DNA of 64,000 nucleotides from Petunia secreta (GCA_029990175.1 JARKIP010000033.1:20009001-20073000), one strand, 5' to 3'. Positions 24,957 through 36,343 are shown, counted from the first letter of the stretch. Notes: generated by a model not told the origin, from the sequence alone. Numbers and translations: made by a program.

Positions 24957-26258
24957 GCTTCGAGCCATAAACGGGTCAAAGAGTCACTAAACTCTGAATT
25001 TATTCACGATTCATGGCTTTCACCTTGTCCGTCTAGTTCGGCCGAATTGCTTTTGCAATGCTTCATCGGTTGCTGGCTATGGGATACTCGGGAGAAGAGG
25101 CTCCCTTTTTGTAGATTCCCAGCTCAAGCTTTTCCGTCTTCGCTAAGCTCCTAATTGTGCTTGAAGATCTGTGGGGCAGTGCACTCCTGTTTGACCAGCA
25201 GGGGTCGAAGCAGATCTTCTAGTTTCTCGTCAAGTTCAACAGACAAGATGGAGGAGGGTTGTTACTATGCTCAGACGCTTCCGAGGACCTGTTCTTTGAT
25301 CAAGGTATCCGGGCCTTGGTTGTATCAGTGGCAATGCGGCGAAGATTGCTCGAGCTGACATATCCCCTGATGCTGGGAGAACTTCGAATGGCTTAGCGGC
25401 TTGTAGCTACAATCCAGATAAAGGATCTTCAACCGTACAGATTTTGAGAAGTATATAGTTTTGGCTTTTTTAGTTTGTTTTTTAGAATACCTGTACTGAA
25501 CAGTCTTGTATTAAAATAGGAATTAATTGTATATTATGAGCCTACGGGCTGTTTGTTATTAATGAAATAGACGTTCATTAATATTTTTATGCGTACTTGT
25601 GTAGCTAAGCAATATGTTTTGTGTGCCTTTTCTGGGTTAGTGTCTTTAAAAGACAGGCGTGTATACTGAGGGGCTCTTCATTTGCGTCAGTAAGTGACGG
25701 CTGGTATTGCGCCCACAATGGGACATCTTTAGCCCGTGTATGAACGAGGCATTTTTGTGTTCTAACTAGAACATCTTTGCTTGTATACTCGAGTATTTAA
25801 GACTTTCTGGCACTATGCGGGCAGGCGTTCCCACCGGCATGTAGGTGCAATTTGTTGAACTGACGAGTTCAACTTACGAGTAATGCCTGATGGCTGAGCT
25901 AGACGTGATCTAGCTCTAAGTGAGTAGTTTAACATACTTTTTGGAGAGAAAATTAAGTGTATTACTTCAACTTAGGTCTGGGTGAGGCTATGAATATTTG
26001 GATCGTAGATAAATCCGAATTGTAAAACTGACTAAGTAAAATAGTAGTTTTATTGATGAATAGGGGCGCAAGGCCTGAACTGTTGTGGGTGAAAACCCAT
26101 AACATAGTTGATATGTATGAAAATACTGTAGCGAAAATTTAAACAGAGAACTAGAGACTTAATTAAAATGAATACTGAGAAGGATTGTACTTCCAACGAC
26201 GAATAACGGCATCTGTCAGGGCTCCCTGGTTGGAGGGTGCTGAGCCTCGAGATGTGAC

Positions 26259-27180
26259 CTAATGTCTGCTGACCACCCGATGATATAGATCCCCATTGAT
26301 TAAAAAATAATGAACTGCCCGATTTTGCAGATGTCTGCTTTCTAACTTGTCTTCGAGGAGTATTCCCTTGTCCAAGTAGTTAATCAGCGCATGACGTTGT
26401 TTTGAAGCGGATCCTGTGCATAGAACTTCAAGGTTCATCAAGTCCCGGGGGATCAACTCAATCACTATCTGCTGGTCATCTGAATCAGTGCGTGAATCTT
26501 CGGGCGCCTCGTCCTCGTCCCACGTGTGAAAGTATTTCAAAAGGGTTTTGATTTTTTCTTGCCGAACTGGCGCATAGATTTCCTCATTCGCTCGATTGAC
26601 CAACAACTAGGAACTACCGTAGAGGCTGACCTTTTTGGCTCTCAGTATGTAGGCTAAGTCAAGAGCTTGAATTATGGCTTCATATTCTGCTTCGATACAT
26701 GAACCTTTCGTGGCCTTGCAGAAGACCTTCCCAGTGGGTGTCTCGACCCATAAGTCAAGGTTGGCTTCTTCTTCTTTGAGATCCATGTTCGTATGGATTT
26801 CCCAGTGCCCGATCTCGATCCTCTCTGCACTCTTGATTGATTCCTCCGCCTTCAGTGCTAATTCCTACACAAAATATGAGGTTAGACCTTCTAGAGCATG
26901 TGACTTGACGGCCGTTCGTGGCTGATAAATGATATCATGTTCTCCAAGTTCTTCAGCCATTCTACCAACCCTTTTGAGAGCCCAGGTATAGTCAAAATAG
27001 TCTGTAGTGGCACAGAAGAGACCACACTGACCGTATGGCCGAGAAAATACGGACGCAACTCTTGAGTTGCCATCACCAAGGCTGCAATAAACTGAACAGG
27101 TAGAGGCAGAAGCCTATATGGGCACAAAAGTCCTTTGCTGGCATACTTTATGGGAAACTATTCCCCATCTTCTTCTCGTG
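26259..27180 (-). pseudogene. Element B tandem RNase H domains
   Basis: From 27180 leftward: EHLLLYISISEVAWNVVLTREEDGE and QFIAALVMATQELRPYFLGH, the polymerase-linked RNase H of Ty3/gypsy elements. From about 26800: DLWVETPTGK and IEAEYEAIIQALDLAYILRAK with LLVNRANEEIYAPV, a second (archaeal-type) RNase H. Then AVHYFLINGDLYHRV, the linker that normally precedes integrase. Integrase itself is absent. The catalytic E in EAEYEAI is kept. Several stops interrupt the frame. Confidence 0.75.
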
Positions 27181-27499
27181 TGAGAACCACATTCCATGCT
27201 ACTTCTGAGATTGAGATGTATAACAAAAGGTGTTCCCCCTGGCCTGGTTCAGTTATCATCGGGAGTTGTAAGAGTTGCACCTTTACCTAGGCCAATACCA
27301 GGCTACAATGTATCAGCCACTAGGGTCCTTCCTGTTTCACCAGTACATCGGAGAGCTGGTACCATAATTTTGCTGCCTTAGGAATTAGATGGCTCATTTC
27401 CAACAATCGTTCCCTCAACTCGCCGATCTCTATTTTGGCCTTACGCTCCATAGACTCGTACCAAAAGGATTCCTCGTTGACCATATTTACCTCGATTAT

Positions 27500-28080
27500 C
27501 GGACCTCAATCGATGTTTCTGTCGTATATAGGATAATTTCCAGGCAAAGACCAGTCACTCTATAAGTTGTTAACCCCGTGCAGGGTAGGGTATGTGAAGA
27601 CTTGGTGGAGTGTTGAGGGTACTCCTTTTACACTGTGTATCCATGGTCGTCCCAGGATGACATCATATGAAAGATTACAGGTTAGTACCTGGAAAGAGGT
27701 TATGCTCGTCATGCCCGGAATATGAACTGGTAGAGCTAGCTCTCCAACAGGCTCCTAGCAAAGACCATTGAAGCCGATTATCCTACGAAGGCTCGAAATC
27801 ACCTAATGGTGTTGGTCTATATTTTGCAATACCTCCCCCGGATAATATTCACATCACTTCCCGGGTCAACCAAATCTTGCTTGATCTGAAGATTGGACAC
27901 CTATATGGGGACAATGAGAGCGGATTGATGGCATTACGGCCCCCAGGATGTTATTGGTCCCGAGGTTGCGAAAATCGCATTGGTGCTCCGCCTATCCCCA
28001 GAGTCCGGTGCTCTTGATCGCCTTGCTCCTTCTTCAATCAAATCCTTGAGGTGCTCTTACTTCAATAGATGCTCAATTTC
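27500..28080 (-). pseudogene. Element B aspartic protease remnant
   Basis: IKQDLVDPGSDVNII corresponds to the LVDTGSSADIL-type active site of Ty3/gypsy retropepsins, with Thr changed to Pro. Further on, LSYDVILGRPWIHSVKGVPS and STLHQVFTYPT form the usual ILGRPW block. Stops lie in between. Reverse transcriptase should follow but the frame passes almost directly into RNase H, so RT was deleted. Confidence 0.75.
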
Positions 28081-28132
28081 TAACATCAAGGCCTTGCAGA
28101 CGACTATGGCATGGTCGGTGCTTCAATGGAAG

Positions 28133-29229
28133 TCAAAGTAGGCCATTGAATTCCTCCCGGTTGCTCTTTTTACGGTGGGCGGCCACCGTACTTTTGGGAC
28201 TAGTTTTCCAAAGTGATGGGCAACTAGTTCCACGGTGTTGACTCGCAAACCAAAATCTTTGAAATTGCGGGACTCTGTACGTTTCTCCTGCGACCCGGAC
28301 CCCCGAGTGCTGCCCTATTTTCACGTTCATGCTTAGCTCTGAGTCTTTCCTTTTACTCTTCTTCCATCTCCTTCTTCCTCCAGGGATAGAATTTCTGCTC
28401 GTTTCCTTCGTTCATATTCGGGGTTTTGGGAGTGCTCTAGCTTCAGGCAGAGTTTTTCAGTGTACCTCTGGTGTAGGGAACTCCATGTTGACATGGGGTG
28501 TTGAGTTAGACTTAATTGTAACTCCCTAGTAGCTAACGATCCTCTAGAGTTCAAAATCTTGCCAAAGGCTACCACATCAATATTGTTGGGAATTGGAGGG
28601 AGCTCCAGTGTTCTTTCTGAAGCTGTTCCGTCGTATTTTAGGTTATCTGGCAGGCGAAAGTGCTTTGGTATGCAGATCGGTGCATCGCTTGCTTTGTATG
28701 TATGTTTTGAAAACTTTTGCTCATTTACAGTGGTAACCTGTTGTGGAGCACCTGGCACATTACCAATCCGATCATGGATGGCCTTCATCTCATTTAGGAT
28801 GTCCTGGATTACAGGTGTTCCTTTGAGGTCTTGATTGTTGACTATCGTTGAACCTCCAGAAACGGCATCCATGTTGAGCCTGTGAAAATGAATGGATGCT
28901 GGTGAATCATTCACGGGCGCTGGTCCTCGCGAGGATGCTGGCCTCTGAGACGATCCAGCGAGCATCGCTCCTAACTTTTGGGTCATGCCCTCGACCATGT
29001 TGGCCGAGTTCTGCTCTGCCCGTTCTGATAGGGTTTATATGAGATTAACAAGGAAACCTCTAAACTCAGAATTACCTTCGCGTGGTTGATTACCTTCGCC
29101 CTTGCTGGCTACATGGACTGGCTCCTTGGCAGGATCCTTTGGTTGCATGCTGGGATCGCTAGGATCTTGTGCGGACTCTTCTACGATGTCGGTAGTGTTC
29201 TTTGGGATGTTATCGTTGTTTTCTAACAT
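28133..29229 (-). pseudogene. Element B gag remnant
   Basis: The start near 29229 gives MLENNDNIPKNTTDIVEES. Later come IQDILNEMKAIHDRIGNVPG and ICIPKHFRLPDNLKYDGT, the usual N-terminal half of Tat-type gag. Most of the gag core after KYDGT is missing; what follows is a short acidic/basic tail (RRKRAEILSLEEEG). Partial and non-functional. Confidence 0.7.
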
Positions 29230-29270
29230 GAATGCACCTTTTCCTTCATAGAATACTTACAATTGCCTGG

Positions 29271-29290
29271 GCCCCAAGATGGGTGCCAAA
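29271..29290 (-). other. Primer binding site region of element B
   Basis: Minus-strand TTTGGCACCCATCTTGGGGC, one base inside the 5' LTR that starts at 29292 in plus view. Confidence 0.55.
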
Positions 29291-29291
29291 C

Positions 29292-29760
29292 TGTTTATGC
29301 CTAAAATTGGATGTATAGTTTAAACAATTAAATTTATGAAAAAGTCACAAGCAATATAGTATAAACTATGGAAAAAGTAAGCAAATAGAGAGGAAAGTAA
29401 TGAACAAGAAAGTAAGTAGTATTATTCCTTGAGAATGGCTGGATTTGATGTGAATCGCTTGATGTACAATACAATGTAAGAAGGAATATTTATAGTAGAG
29501 ATTTATCCAGTCCTAATTATGGTAAAATGCAAAGACTACTAAATGTTATGGGCCTATAAACTCAAGGCAATGGTATATACGAAACCCTAACTAGGATACT
29601 GTAAACCTAAGGTGGTGGAATGTATGCCTTGCATCCTTCGTCCGTACCGCCTGAACGGTCGTAACTCGTGCATCATGCATGTATCCTTTGTGCTCGGTGA
29701 CTTATAGGATAAGTCTAGTCTCTCCAGTTGGACTCGTATCTCTGTAATAGTAGGTGGCGT
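29292..29760 (-). repeat. 5' LTR of element B (its outer end lost)
   Basis: Matches 19490-19969 until GTAGGTGGCGT at 29760. There the final TTTTTGCCCACA is replaced by an inverted piece of the same LTR (29761-29826). Confidence 0.75.
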
Positions 29761-29826
29761 CTATAAGTCACCGAACACAACTCATGCAGCTGATAATACA
29801 TGCATATTCCACGAGTTACGACCGAT
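29656..29826. repeat. Foldback of LTR sequence at the B/A junction
   Basis: The arm CGGTCGTAACTCGTG..GTGACTTATA (29656-29708) is followed about 55 bp later by TATAAGTCACCGA..CGAGTTACGACCG (29762-29824), its imperfect inverse. Both arms come from the same LTR family, so two LTR pieces are joined head to head. Confidence 0.75.
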
Positions 29827-29829
29827 CCT

Positions 29830-30266
29830 AACAAGTAGGAAGAGGATATGTCCAAGGGCCCAATCCACGTCGGGAAAGAAAGCGAAATTTTTCTATGTCT
29901 TACAGATTCGACGCCATCTATTAGTGAGCATCGTGGTTGACTGAGGCGGAGCATTCTTCTATTAGTTGTGAGCCAACCCTTCGTCCGTGGTGGCCACCTA
30001 TATAGTTTATCTTTCCCTTTGATATATTCTCGAACTTTTGGAGTTGTATAACTTATTCGACACTCTTATATGTTCATGATTCGGGGAGTACTTAAACCTT
30101 TTATTGTCGGGATATTTCAACTTTCTTATTTCTTTTATGGGGTATTATTGAAATATTTATACATTTCATAGTAGAGTTTATTCTAATTATTCACAAATCA
30201 AGTGGGTTCGCGCAACTTGGTTAGTTGGGTGCCCTCATGACCTATTCGAATTTTGGGTCGTGACAG
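29830..30266 (+). other. Possible fragment of an unrelated LTR
   Basis: The block ends TTTTGGGTCGTGACA, the same last bases as the solo LTR at 24956, right before the integrase sequence resumes. T-rich promoter-like text (GATATATTCTCGAACTTTTGG) precedes it. No matching start or target duplication was established. Confidence 0.3.
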
Positions 30267-31090
30267 CGATGCAAGTAAACTCGTCAAAGCATGTGACAGC
30301 TGCCGGCGATTCTCTTATGCACTTTATCGGCAAGTGGATCCATTACACTCAGTAATCGTGCCTTGGCCTTTCATGAAATAGGGGATGAAAATTGTAGGGT
30401 CAATGCCCAAAGTGCTCGGAGGCGTCAAATTCTTTCTCATGATGACTGACTAATTCACCAAGTAGGTCGAAGCGGCACCCTATGCCCAAATCTGAGAGCA
30501 AAAGGTGATACAATTCATCTAGAAGAACATCATGTGTCATTTTAAAGTTTACGCCAAGATCACTTGTGATAATGAACCTCAGTTCTTAGGAGCCAAGATC
30601 ATAGAGTTCTTGAAGGAGTGGGAAATTAAAAGGATAACCTCGACACCTTACCACCCTTCAGCGACCGGTCAGGCTGAATCTTCAAACAAGACCATCATGG
30701 ACATCTTGAAGAAGCGGCTCGAGGAAGCTAAAGGCAAATATCCGGAGGAAATGCTAGGATTCCTTTGGGCCTATCATACTACTCGATTTGCTGGACGAGC
30801 GCTGGGAACTAGTAGCAGTTTGCCTAGCAGCCCTAAAGTAATGAGTGGAGCAGTATTATAATGAAAAGACCAATCTACATTCATTCAACGTATGGGATTT
30901 GGTTCTCAGAAAGGTGTCTCAGAGCACCAAGGAAGCCAACGCAGGCAAACAAGGCCTGAATTGGTAAGGGCCATAGAATATTCGAGGGATCACTAAGAAA
31001 TGAGTATATACCCTCAAAGACATGGAAGGAACAACCATCCCAAATAATTTGGAATGCCACATGGCTCAAAAAGTATTATTCTTGAAAGGC
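30267..31090 (+). pseudogene. Element A integrase remnant
   Basis: KLVKACDSCRRFSYA is the end of the zinc-binding domain. Then come PWPFMK, VGSMPKVLGGVKFFL, CDNEPQFLGAKIIEFLKEW and STPYHPSATGQAESSN, the integrase core with D, D and E all legible. Four stops interrupt the first part, two of them TAG where Trp is normal. After 30861 the frame shifts and a weak C-terminal part follows. Confidence 0.8.
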
Positions 31091-33120
31091 CAGTAGGTCC
31101 ATATACTCAGAATATTTATTTTCTTTCTTGTGTATATTATTTGGAAGGGTATCTAGCCCCAAACAATGTTATTAAAGTTTATTAAACTGTTCTTTGGCCC
31201 CTGAGCCTTATTATTTAATTAAACTACTATTTCATTATATTAGTTAGTTTTGTTTCATATCTTCTAGATCCACATACTATTAGCCCTCGGCCGTATTTAG
31301 AGTTGAAGTTAAATACTCGCTCGAACTAGATCAATTCAAGCTAAGCCACCAGGTAGTATCGTACATTGAAATCCTTAATTCAACATGCATGTAGGTAGGG
31401 AAACTTGTTTACATAATGCTGTAAAGACTTGAATGCTCGAGTGTACAAGTACAACCGTTCTCCATGGACACAAAAATGCTCCTCCGTAACGGACTAAAGA
31501 CGTCCCCTTTTGGGCGTGGACAATGCCCTATTCAAGATGTCAAACTGCTGATGCATTCAAACCATCATCTACCGGTGCAATTTAAAATCCGCTTTCTACG
31601 AGTGCACATACGTCTTCTACAGACAAACTTAGACTCCCGGTTAGGTGTACAACATTACTTGACTATGTTCAAGTAAAAAGCATAAAGGACATGCAATTAC
31701 GAACAAATACAAATATTAGTAAACACTTGTTTTCATTAATATTAAAGGCTCATAGGCTACAATGTACAATTGAACTTTGCATACAAAATTTGTGTATAAC
31801 TACTTTTCCTAGCTATTACAAGGTCCCCGGAGACTCTATCTGAAAATTTTCTGGTATTTACACTACTGAAAAAGCTCCGTCTCAAGCCATAACCTCTACC
31901 TAGATGGCACGCTGGTTTGAGCATTCACTTGGCATGGAGTTTTCATCACTTCCGATGTCCCTACCACAGGTAAAGTCCGATTGCAGCATAACGCCCGACA
32001 AGAAGTACTTCAGAAGCGTCTGAATTAAGACAAGCCCCATCGTGATGAAAAAACTTGAAGAAACCTTGAGGCATGAATGCCCGTCAACCAGTAGAGGTTG
32101 GAGTTGCTCTCAAAGCACACTTGACAGCTTCTCGAAGAGGAAAGTGTTGGGATTGGGAACCTGTACGAGAGATGAAATTTCTCTCGAAACAGCCTACAAC
32201 TAGCGGCCGGGAAGACCTTACAAAGGCAATTAGCTCGAACTGACCGAAAGAGAGGATGACCACAGACTGTCAACAAGCGTTAAGTTTAAGGCTTCTATAA
32301 CCGACGGATGATGTGAGAACGAATCCCCTTGTTGGCCAAGGAGCGGAGTAATGCGGCTATTCCTGGACCTTTCGCTGTTAGAGGAGCCACCGACATGCTG
32401 AAGGCTACCTAGAGGAGAAGCTTCATGATAGCCGTAAGAACCAAGCAACCTGGCTCCGCCTGACAAGAGAAATATCACAGCAACCCCTGCATTAGAAAGC
32501 AAGCGTACCGTAATCAACGAGTGTTCCACGATGAAGACACTTCAAAGAACACCATAACAGTCTTGTTCAAGCCTCATAACACGGGGAACTTTATTCTTTT
32601 TAGATAAGACAAAAGAACGAAGAAAGAAGAAGACCGGCGTCCTCATGGTTTCAGTTTTCTCACACACTATCCACTCTAAGAGATGACAATATTTTGGAGA
32701 AAATAAGGAGCCGGGATCAAAGAGATGAACATTTGAAAAGGTGGAAGGCTGGATTTTTTTCTCAAAAAAGAAAGCAGCCTTTTAGAAGGAACAATATATT
32801 TGGAGGCTGAGGAACTTTTAAAAATAAATTACAGAGGAATGCCTTTATATTGGCAAAGAAGGGATAAGGAAGAGCACAGAATGGTCAAGGGATATTTATG
32901 GCAGAGATACGAAATGATGCACCCCAGTAAATGACACGTATTGGGAAGACGCAGGGGATTAGCAAGGCCAAATCAGGTGAAGATACATGAAGTTCTGGAA
33001 GGGACGAAGCATCCATCTTGATCAAAGCAGCTGCGAATCTCAGGGAGTTAGTGAAATATCCTTTCACACGTCTTATATCATGCCTCTGTCACTTGGTGAC
33101 CACTTACGCCAACGCTCAGC
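31091..33120. other. 3' region of element A, with antisense ORF
   Basis: Between integrase and the 3' LTR. It matches, inverted, parts of element B around 25500-25590 (GGCTCATA..TACAATT..ATTAATA phrases) and the antisense ORF. No sense-strand coding sequence is seen. Confidence 0.55.
32230..32646 (-). pseudogene. Antisense extra ORF of element A
   Basis: An ATG at 32646 opens a reading frame antisense to element A. VPRVMRLEQD, EHSLITVRLLSNAGVAVIFLL and a Ser/Gly-rich part align with VPRVMKFDQD and ACTLITVSSSSNTAVAVIPL in element B. One stop interrupts it before EHSLI. Function unknown; conservation between two diverged copies suggests it was once maintained. Confidence 0.5.
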
Positions 33121-33139
33121 AAGTGGGGCGTGCTGACTG

Positions 33140-33594
33140 TGTGGGTAAAAATAAAACAACTATAATTACGGGAATACGAATCCAGATTATAGGGAGTAGA
33201 CGTAGTCTACATGTCACCGGGTACTGAAGATACATGCCTGCCCCATAGCCACGCCGCTCACTAGGCACGAGCCTAGGGCTGTAAGGCGTACATCCCGCTG
33301 CCTTGAGATTGTAATCTCCTAGTTATGGTTTATTTCGTACCACCGCCTTATGTAATCAGGCCTACGACCTATAGACATAGTATTTTACCATAAATAGGAT
33401 TGTGATAAACCTACAACTATATATACTGCTCTCCCCTATTGTATTCGACATCAAGTGATTCACTATGAATCCGCCTATTCTCAAGGAATAATATATCTCT
33501 CTTATTACTTTTATACTATTTCCTTTGTATTTACTTATTTCTTATGACCATGTACTGAATTTATCTGTTTAACCTACTCGGCAAGTTTAAGGCA
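33140..33594 (+). repeat. 3' LTR of element A
   Basis: Matches 18934-19420 through most of its length. Preceded by the purine tract AAGTGGGG. The right end is set at GGCA; a few bases are uncertain because the following TATGTGTG resembles the left flank. Confidence 0.75.
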
Positions 33595-34043
33595 TATGTG
33601 TGTAGGTACTATTGTTTAAGAACGATTATTTTTCCAGGAAATGCCTTTCTTCTCTAATTCTGTTCCTTTATTTTTATCGATAAATTTAGCGGGGAAGCCT
33701 ATTTTGGATTTTAGTTTTTTAATAGTCTATTTCGAGATATAAGCTACTATTCCAACTGTTTCTAAACAACAAGCGCGAATTTGGTGAAGTAAAATTGGGT
33801 TGATTGATGAAGATAGTAAAGTCTCATGTTGAGATTTGAAGTTCTAATATTGAAGGTTACAAATTTCTATGCTTTACCTTTAAAATTTTTAAAATTTTGA
33901 AGTTGGAAGCTCGCCTATGCCCAACTTCAAACCTGAAGTTGTTTATGCATAACTTCAAACCTTCGTTTGAAGTTGAACTTCAGACTTTCAGGTATGAAAT
34001 TAAAAGTTTAAGGTATGAAATTAAAAGTTTAAGGTATGAAGTT
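33595..34043. other. Spacer with repeated TTGAAGTT / AACTTCAA words
   Basis: From 33820 to 34043 the words GAAGTT and AACTTCA and the phrase AAAAGTTTAAGGTATGAA recur. The text resumes at 36354 with TTTGAAGTTCAAG, so the LINE that follows was inserted into this block. Confidence 0.5.
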
Positions 34044-34053
34044 AAGATACAAA

Positions 34054-36343
34054 TACATTCATGTGATTGAAAACGTGATGGTGGGACGTGCTGAAATGGG
34101 TAGGAATAAAGCTTGGTGGAGTCTCACGCCTAATGGTATGTTTACTGTGAGTAGTGCTTGGCAATACTTGCGTCCGAAACAACATAAAAAACCAATTGCC
34201 AAATATTTGTGGATGAAGGGAATGCTGATTAAAATCTTATTCATGATGTGGAGGATATGGAAATTTTAAATTTCCCCTTGATGAAGAATTGAAGAGAATG
34301 GTTATAGTTTTGCTTCAAGATGTTGGTGTTGCAAGCATCCTAGTGTTGAAACGAGGGAATATTTTTTATTGACGAGTTCCATAGCATCTAAGATGTGGCA
34401 GCATTTTGCACAAGGAGCAGGCATTCATATGGAGTGTAACACGCTGCATGGTGCATGTTTTAGGTGGTGGAGGCAGTGGCATAAGCCTTGGCTACAAGCT
34501 GTATATCACACTATTCCTTCTTTTACGGTGTGGTCATTGTGGAAGTGTAGGAATACTATAAGGCATGAAGGTAAAGTGTCATTGTTGCGCTTAAAATATG
34601 AAGTCTCTTCTAATGTCCTTTGCTTTGTGAAATTGAGGTTTCCGCAGGTTAATGTGGTTCACTTCATGGAATCTCATTGTGCAGTAGTTGGAAAGCTATC
34701 TTCCAAGCTTTAAATACCTTCATATTGCCGGGAAGAATCCTAATTTTGGGAGTCTAAATTGTAACACGGATGGCTCTTTTAGAGGCAACCCGGGGTCGAG
34801 CTCGAGCTCAATTGATTTTTGTATTAGAAATTCCCATGGCGATCTTGTCTTTGCTCATGCTAGGCAGATTGGGTATTCACATTAATGTTGAAGTGGAGGC
34901 GAAAGCAATCTTAGAGGCGCTGAAATATTGTGTTGAACATAATTGGAGGTCTATCATTTTTTAAACGGATTCATTGCTTATGAAGAATGTTACTGATGGA
35001 GTTTGGCCTAAATTGTGGGTTGTTGCCTCTATTCTGGATGAGATCGAGAAGCTTAAATGTGTAGGTGATTTTCAATTTGTTCACACCTATAGGGAGGGAA
35101 ATAAGCTAGCGGATTATCTGGCGAATCTAGCTTATGAGGTGCCGAGTGTTAATATTAGCTCATTTAACGAGCTTCCACACTGGTAAATTGCTTTTGAATC
35201 TTGATAAGGAGCAATGCACAACGGTGAGGCCTTTCCCAATAAGGAGCTGATGGTGATTGGGTTAGTAGGTGGATGTGTTAGGGAGGAAACATGGAGTACT
35301 CATCATGGTCGAATCTCTAGGGAGGAGATCATGGTGAATTTTTTTACTAACGTGTTGTTTAGTTTTGCAGGTACTTTTTGGAGCATGGTTCTTGTAAAAT
35401 TTCCAAGGACATTAATTGAGCAGTCATGTTACAATGCAACTTGTTTGGATTGGATTAAACGTAGCTTGATCTAGAGTCTCAATAGAGTAGTTTGGCTTTT
35501 GGTGGTTTCTAGCTCGTGTAGTAGCTTGCTACAACGAACGAGTTTTTTCCTTGCCAATTTATGCTTATTATGGCTATGGTTCTTGCTTGCTGCAACAACC
35601 TGTACTCTGAATTTTGTGAGATTTGAGTTGCGTTGGAATAGGCCAACCCATTCCTTTTTCAGATTTATTTCACTTCATGGAACATTTCAGCCATCATTTT
35701 TTCAAGGAGTTTTAACGTTGTCGATTGGAGTTCTTTCCAGCAATGGCGTATTTTTTGCCTTCTAGTTGCTGCAGCTCGTGGCTGATGAGCTGAATGTTGT
35801 GAAGAGCTTGATGATGAGCACGCTGGCGCAACCACATTACTGCACTTGGAAGATGATCGATGTTTCAGTATACCAAAGGCTGTTCCAACGTACAACTACA
35901 TCCAGGAATATTTCATTCACCTGTTCCAACTAATGATAAGCCTGTAATTCTCAAGAGTGAAGGATGTTGCTGCCTCATTGGTAATCCATTCTCGAGCCTC
36001 CATTGACTCATTCGCTGCATTATTTAACATGAAGGACAAGTTATTGAAGACAATTTTCAAGCCTAAAAACATTATCTTCACTATTTCAATTATTATACTA
36101 GCTAATTGTTACAATATAAAGTGCAACGCTTATGTGATTTATTTATCTTACTTGATGGTATTAACATCATATGATGTTCATCCAAAGAAGAGAGGTGAAG
36201 CATGTAGGTAGTGTGCTATTTTAGACGTAGCTAGCTTATGTTTAATTGCCAATTTTTGGCTCAATGTGTAAAGACATTATACTTTTAGTTTATATTAATA
36301 ATATGGTCACTAGGTACTATGCCTCGTTGACTGTTTAAAAAAA
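34054..36343 (+). mobile_element. 5'-truncated L1-type LINE with target duplication
   Basis: Bounded by AAGATACAAA at 34044-34053 and 36344-36353. Poly-A (about nine A) ends the element. The surviving coding part holds the zinc-binding RVT region (WWSLTPNGMFTVSSAW) and RNase H (LNCNTDGSFRGNPG, EVEAKAILEALKYC, YREGNKLADYLANLA), followed by a 1.1-kb 3' UTR. All features of a target-primed insertion that stopped before the RT. It belongs to a different LINE family from the one at 12.2-17.7 kb. Confidence 0.9.
34090..35186 (+). pseudogene. LINE zinc-binding region and RNase H remnant
   Basis: GRNKAWWSLTPNGMFTVSSA begins near 34096 and is the start of the RVT zinc-binding region. RNase H begins near 34745 with LNCNTDGSFRGNPG and ends with REGNKLADYLANLAYEVPS. 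The catalytic D (NTDGS), E (EAKAIL) and the last D (KLADYL) are visible; the domain is split over shifted frames and a stop (TAA after RSIIF). Confidence 0.8.

Larger units (their letters stand above)
20477..25358 (+). pseudogene. Antisense extra ORF of element B, split by a solo LTR
   Basis: An ATG at 20477 opens 51 codons (NEVPRVMKFDQDSDDVLWN, VACTLITV, NTAVAVIPL) antisense to element B, ending at 20632. After the GCTTC duplication and the 4.2-kb solo LTR, similar antisense coding-like sequence resumes at 24962 and runs to 25358 in another frame (PCPSSSAELLLQCFIG, LEDL-like and Ser-rich parts). Element A has the same ORF inverted. Extra ORFs between pol and the 3' LTR, often antisense, are known in Tat-lineage elements; their function is unknown. 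Broken here by the insertion and by frameshifts. Confidence 0.55.
19490..29760 (-). mobile_element. Tat-type Ty3/gypsy element B (minus strand), nested in A
   Basis: Inverted relative of element A. The LTRs are 29292-29760 (5', its start truncated) and 19490-19969 (3'). Between them on the minus strand: a PBS (29271-29290), a gag remnant, a protease with VDPGSDVNII and ILGRPWIH-type motifs, no RT, a polymerase RNase H and then a second RNase H. Next comes an antisense ORF on the plus strand, a polypurine tract (19976-19987) and the 3' LTR. Two RNase H domains are a known mark of the Tat lineage. A solo LTR (20759-24956) interrupts the 3' region. RT and integrase are missing, so the copy is defective. 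Confidence 0.8.
18934..33594 (+). mobile_element. Tat-type Ty3/gypsy element A (plus strand), interrupted by element B
   Basis: The 5' LTR (18934-19420) is followed by a PBS-like sequence and about 50 bp of leader. The sequence is then broken by minus-strand element B (19490-29760). After B come a decayed plus-strand integrase (30267-31090), a long 3' region with an antisense ORF, a purine tract (AAGTGGGG, 33121-33128) and the 3' LTR (33140-33594). Gag, protease and RT of A are not visible, so a deletion accompanied or followed the nesting. A candidate duplication TATG(T) flanks both outer ends, but the T/G-rich ends make it ambiguous. Confidence 0.7.

Noticed and set aside
18929..33599. Firm 5-bp target duplication for element A
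   Set aside because: ATATG or TATGT could be read on both sides, but the T/G-rich ends make the LTR limit uncertain by a few bases, so it is not claimed.
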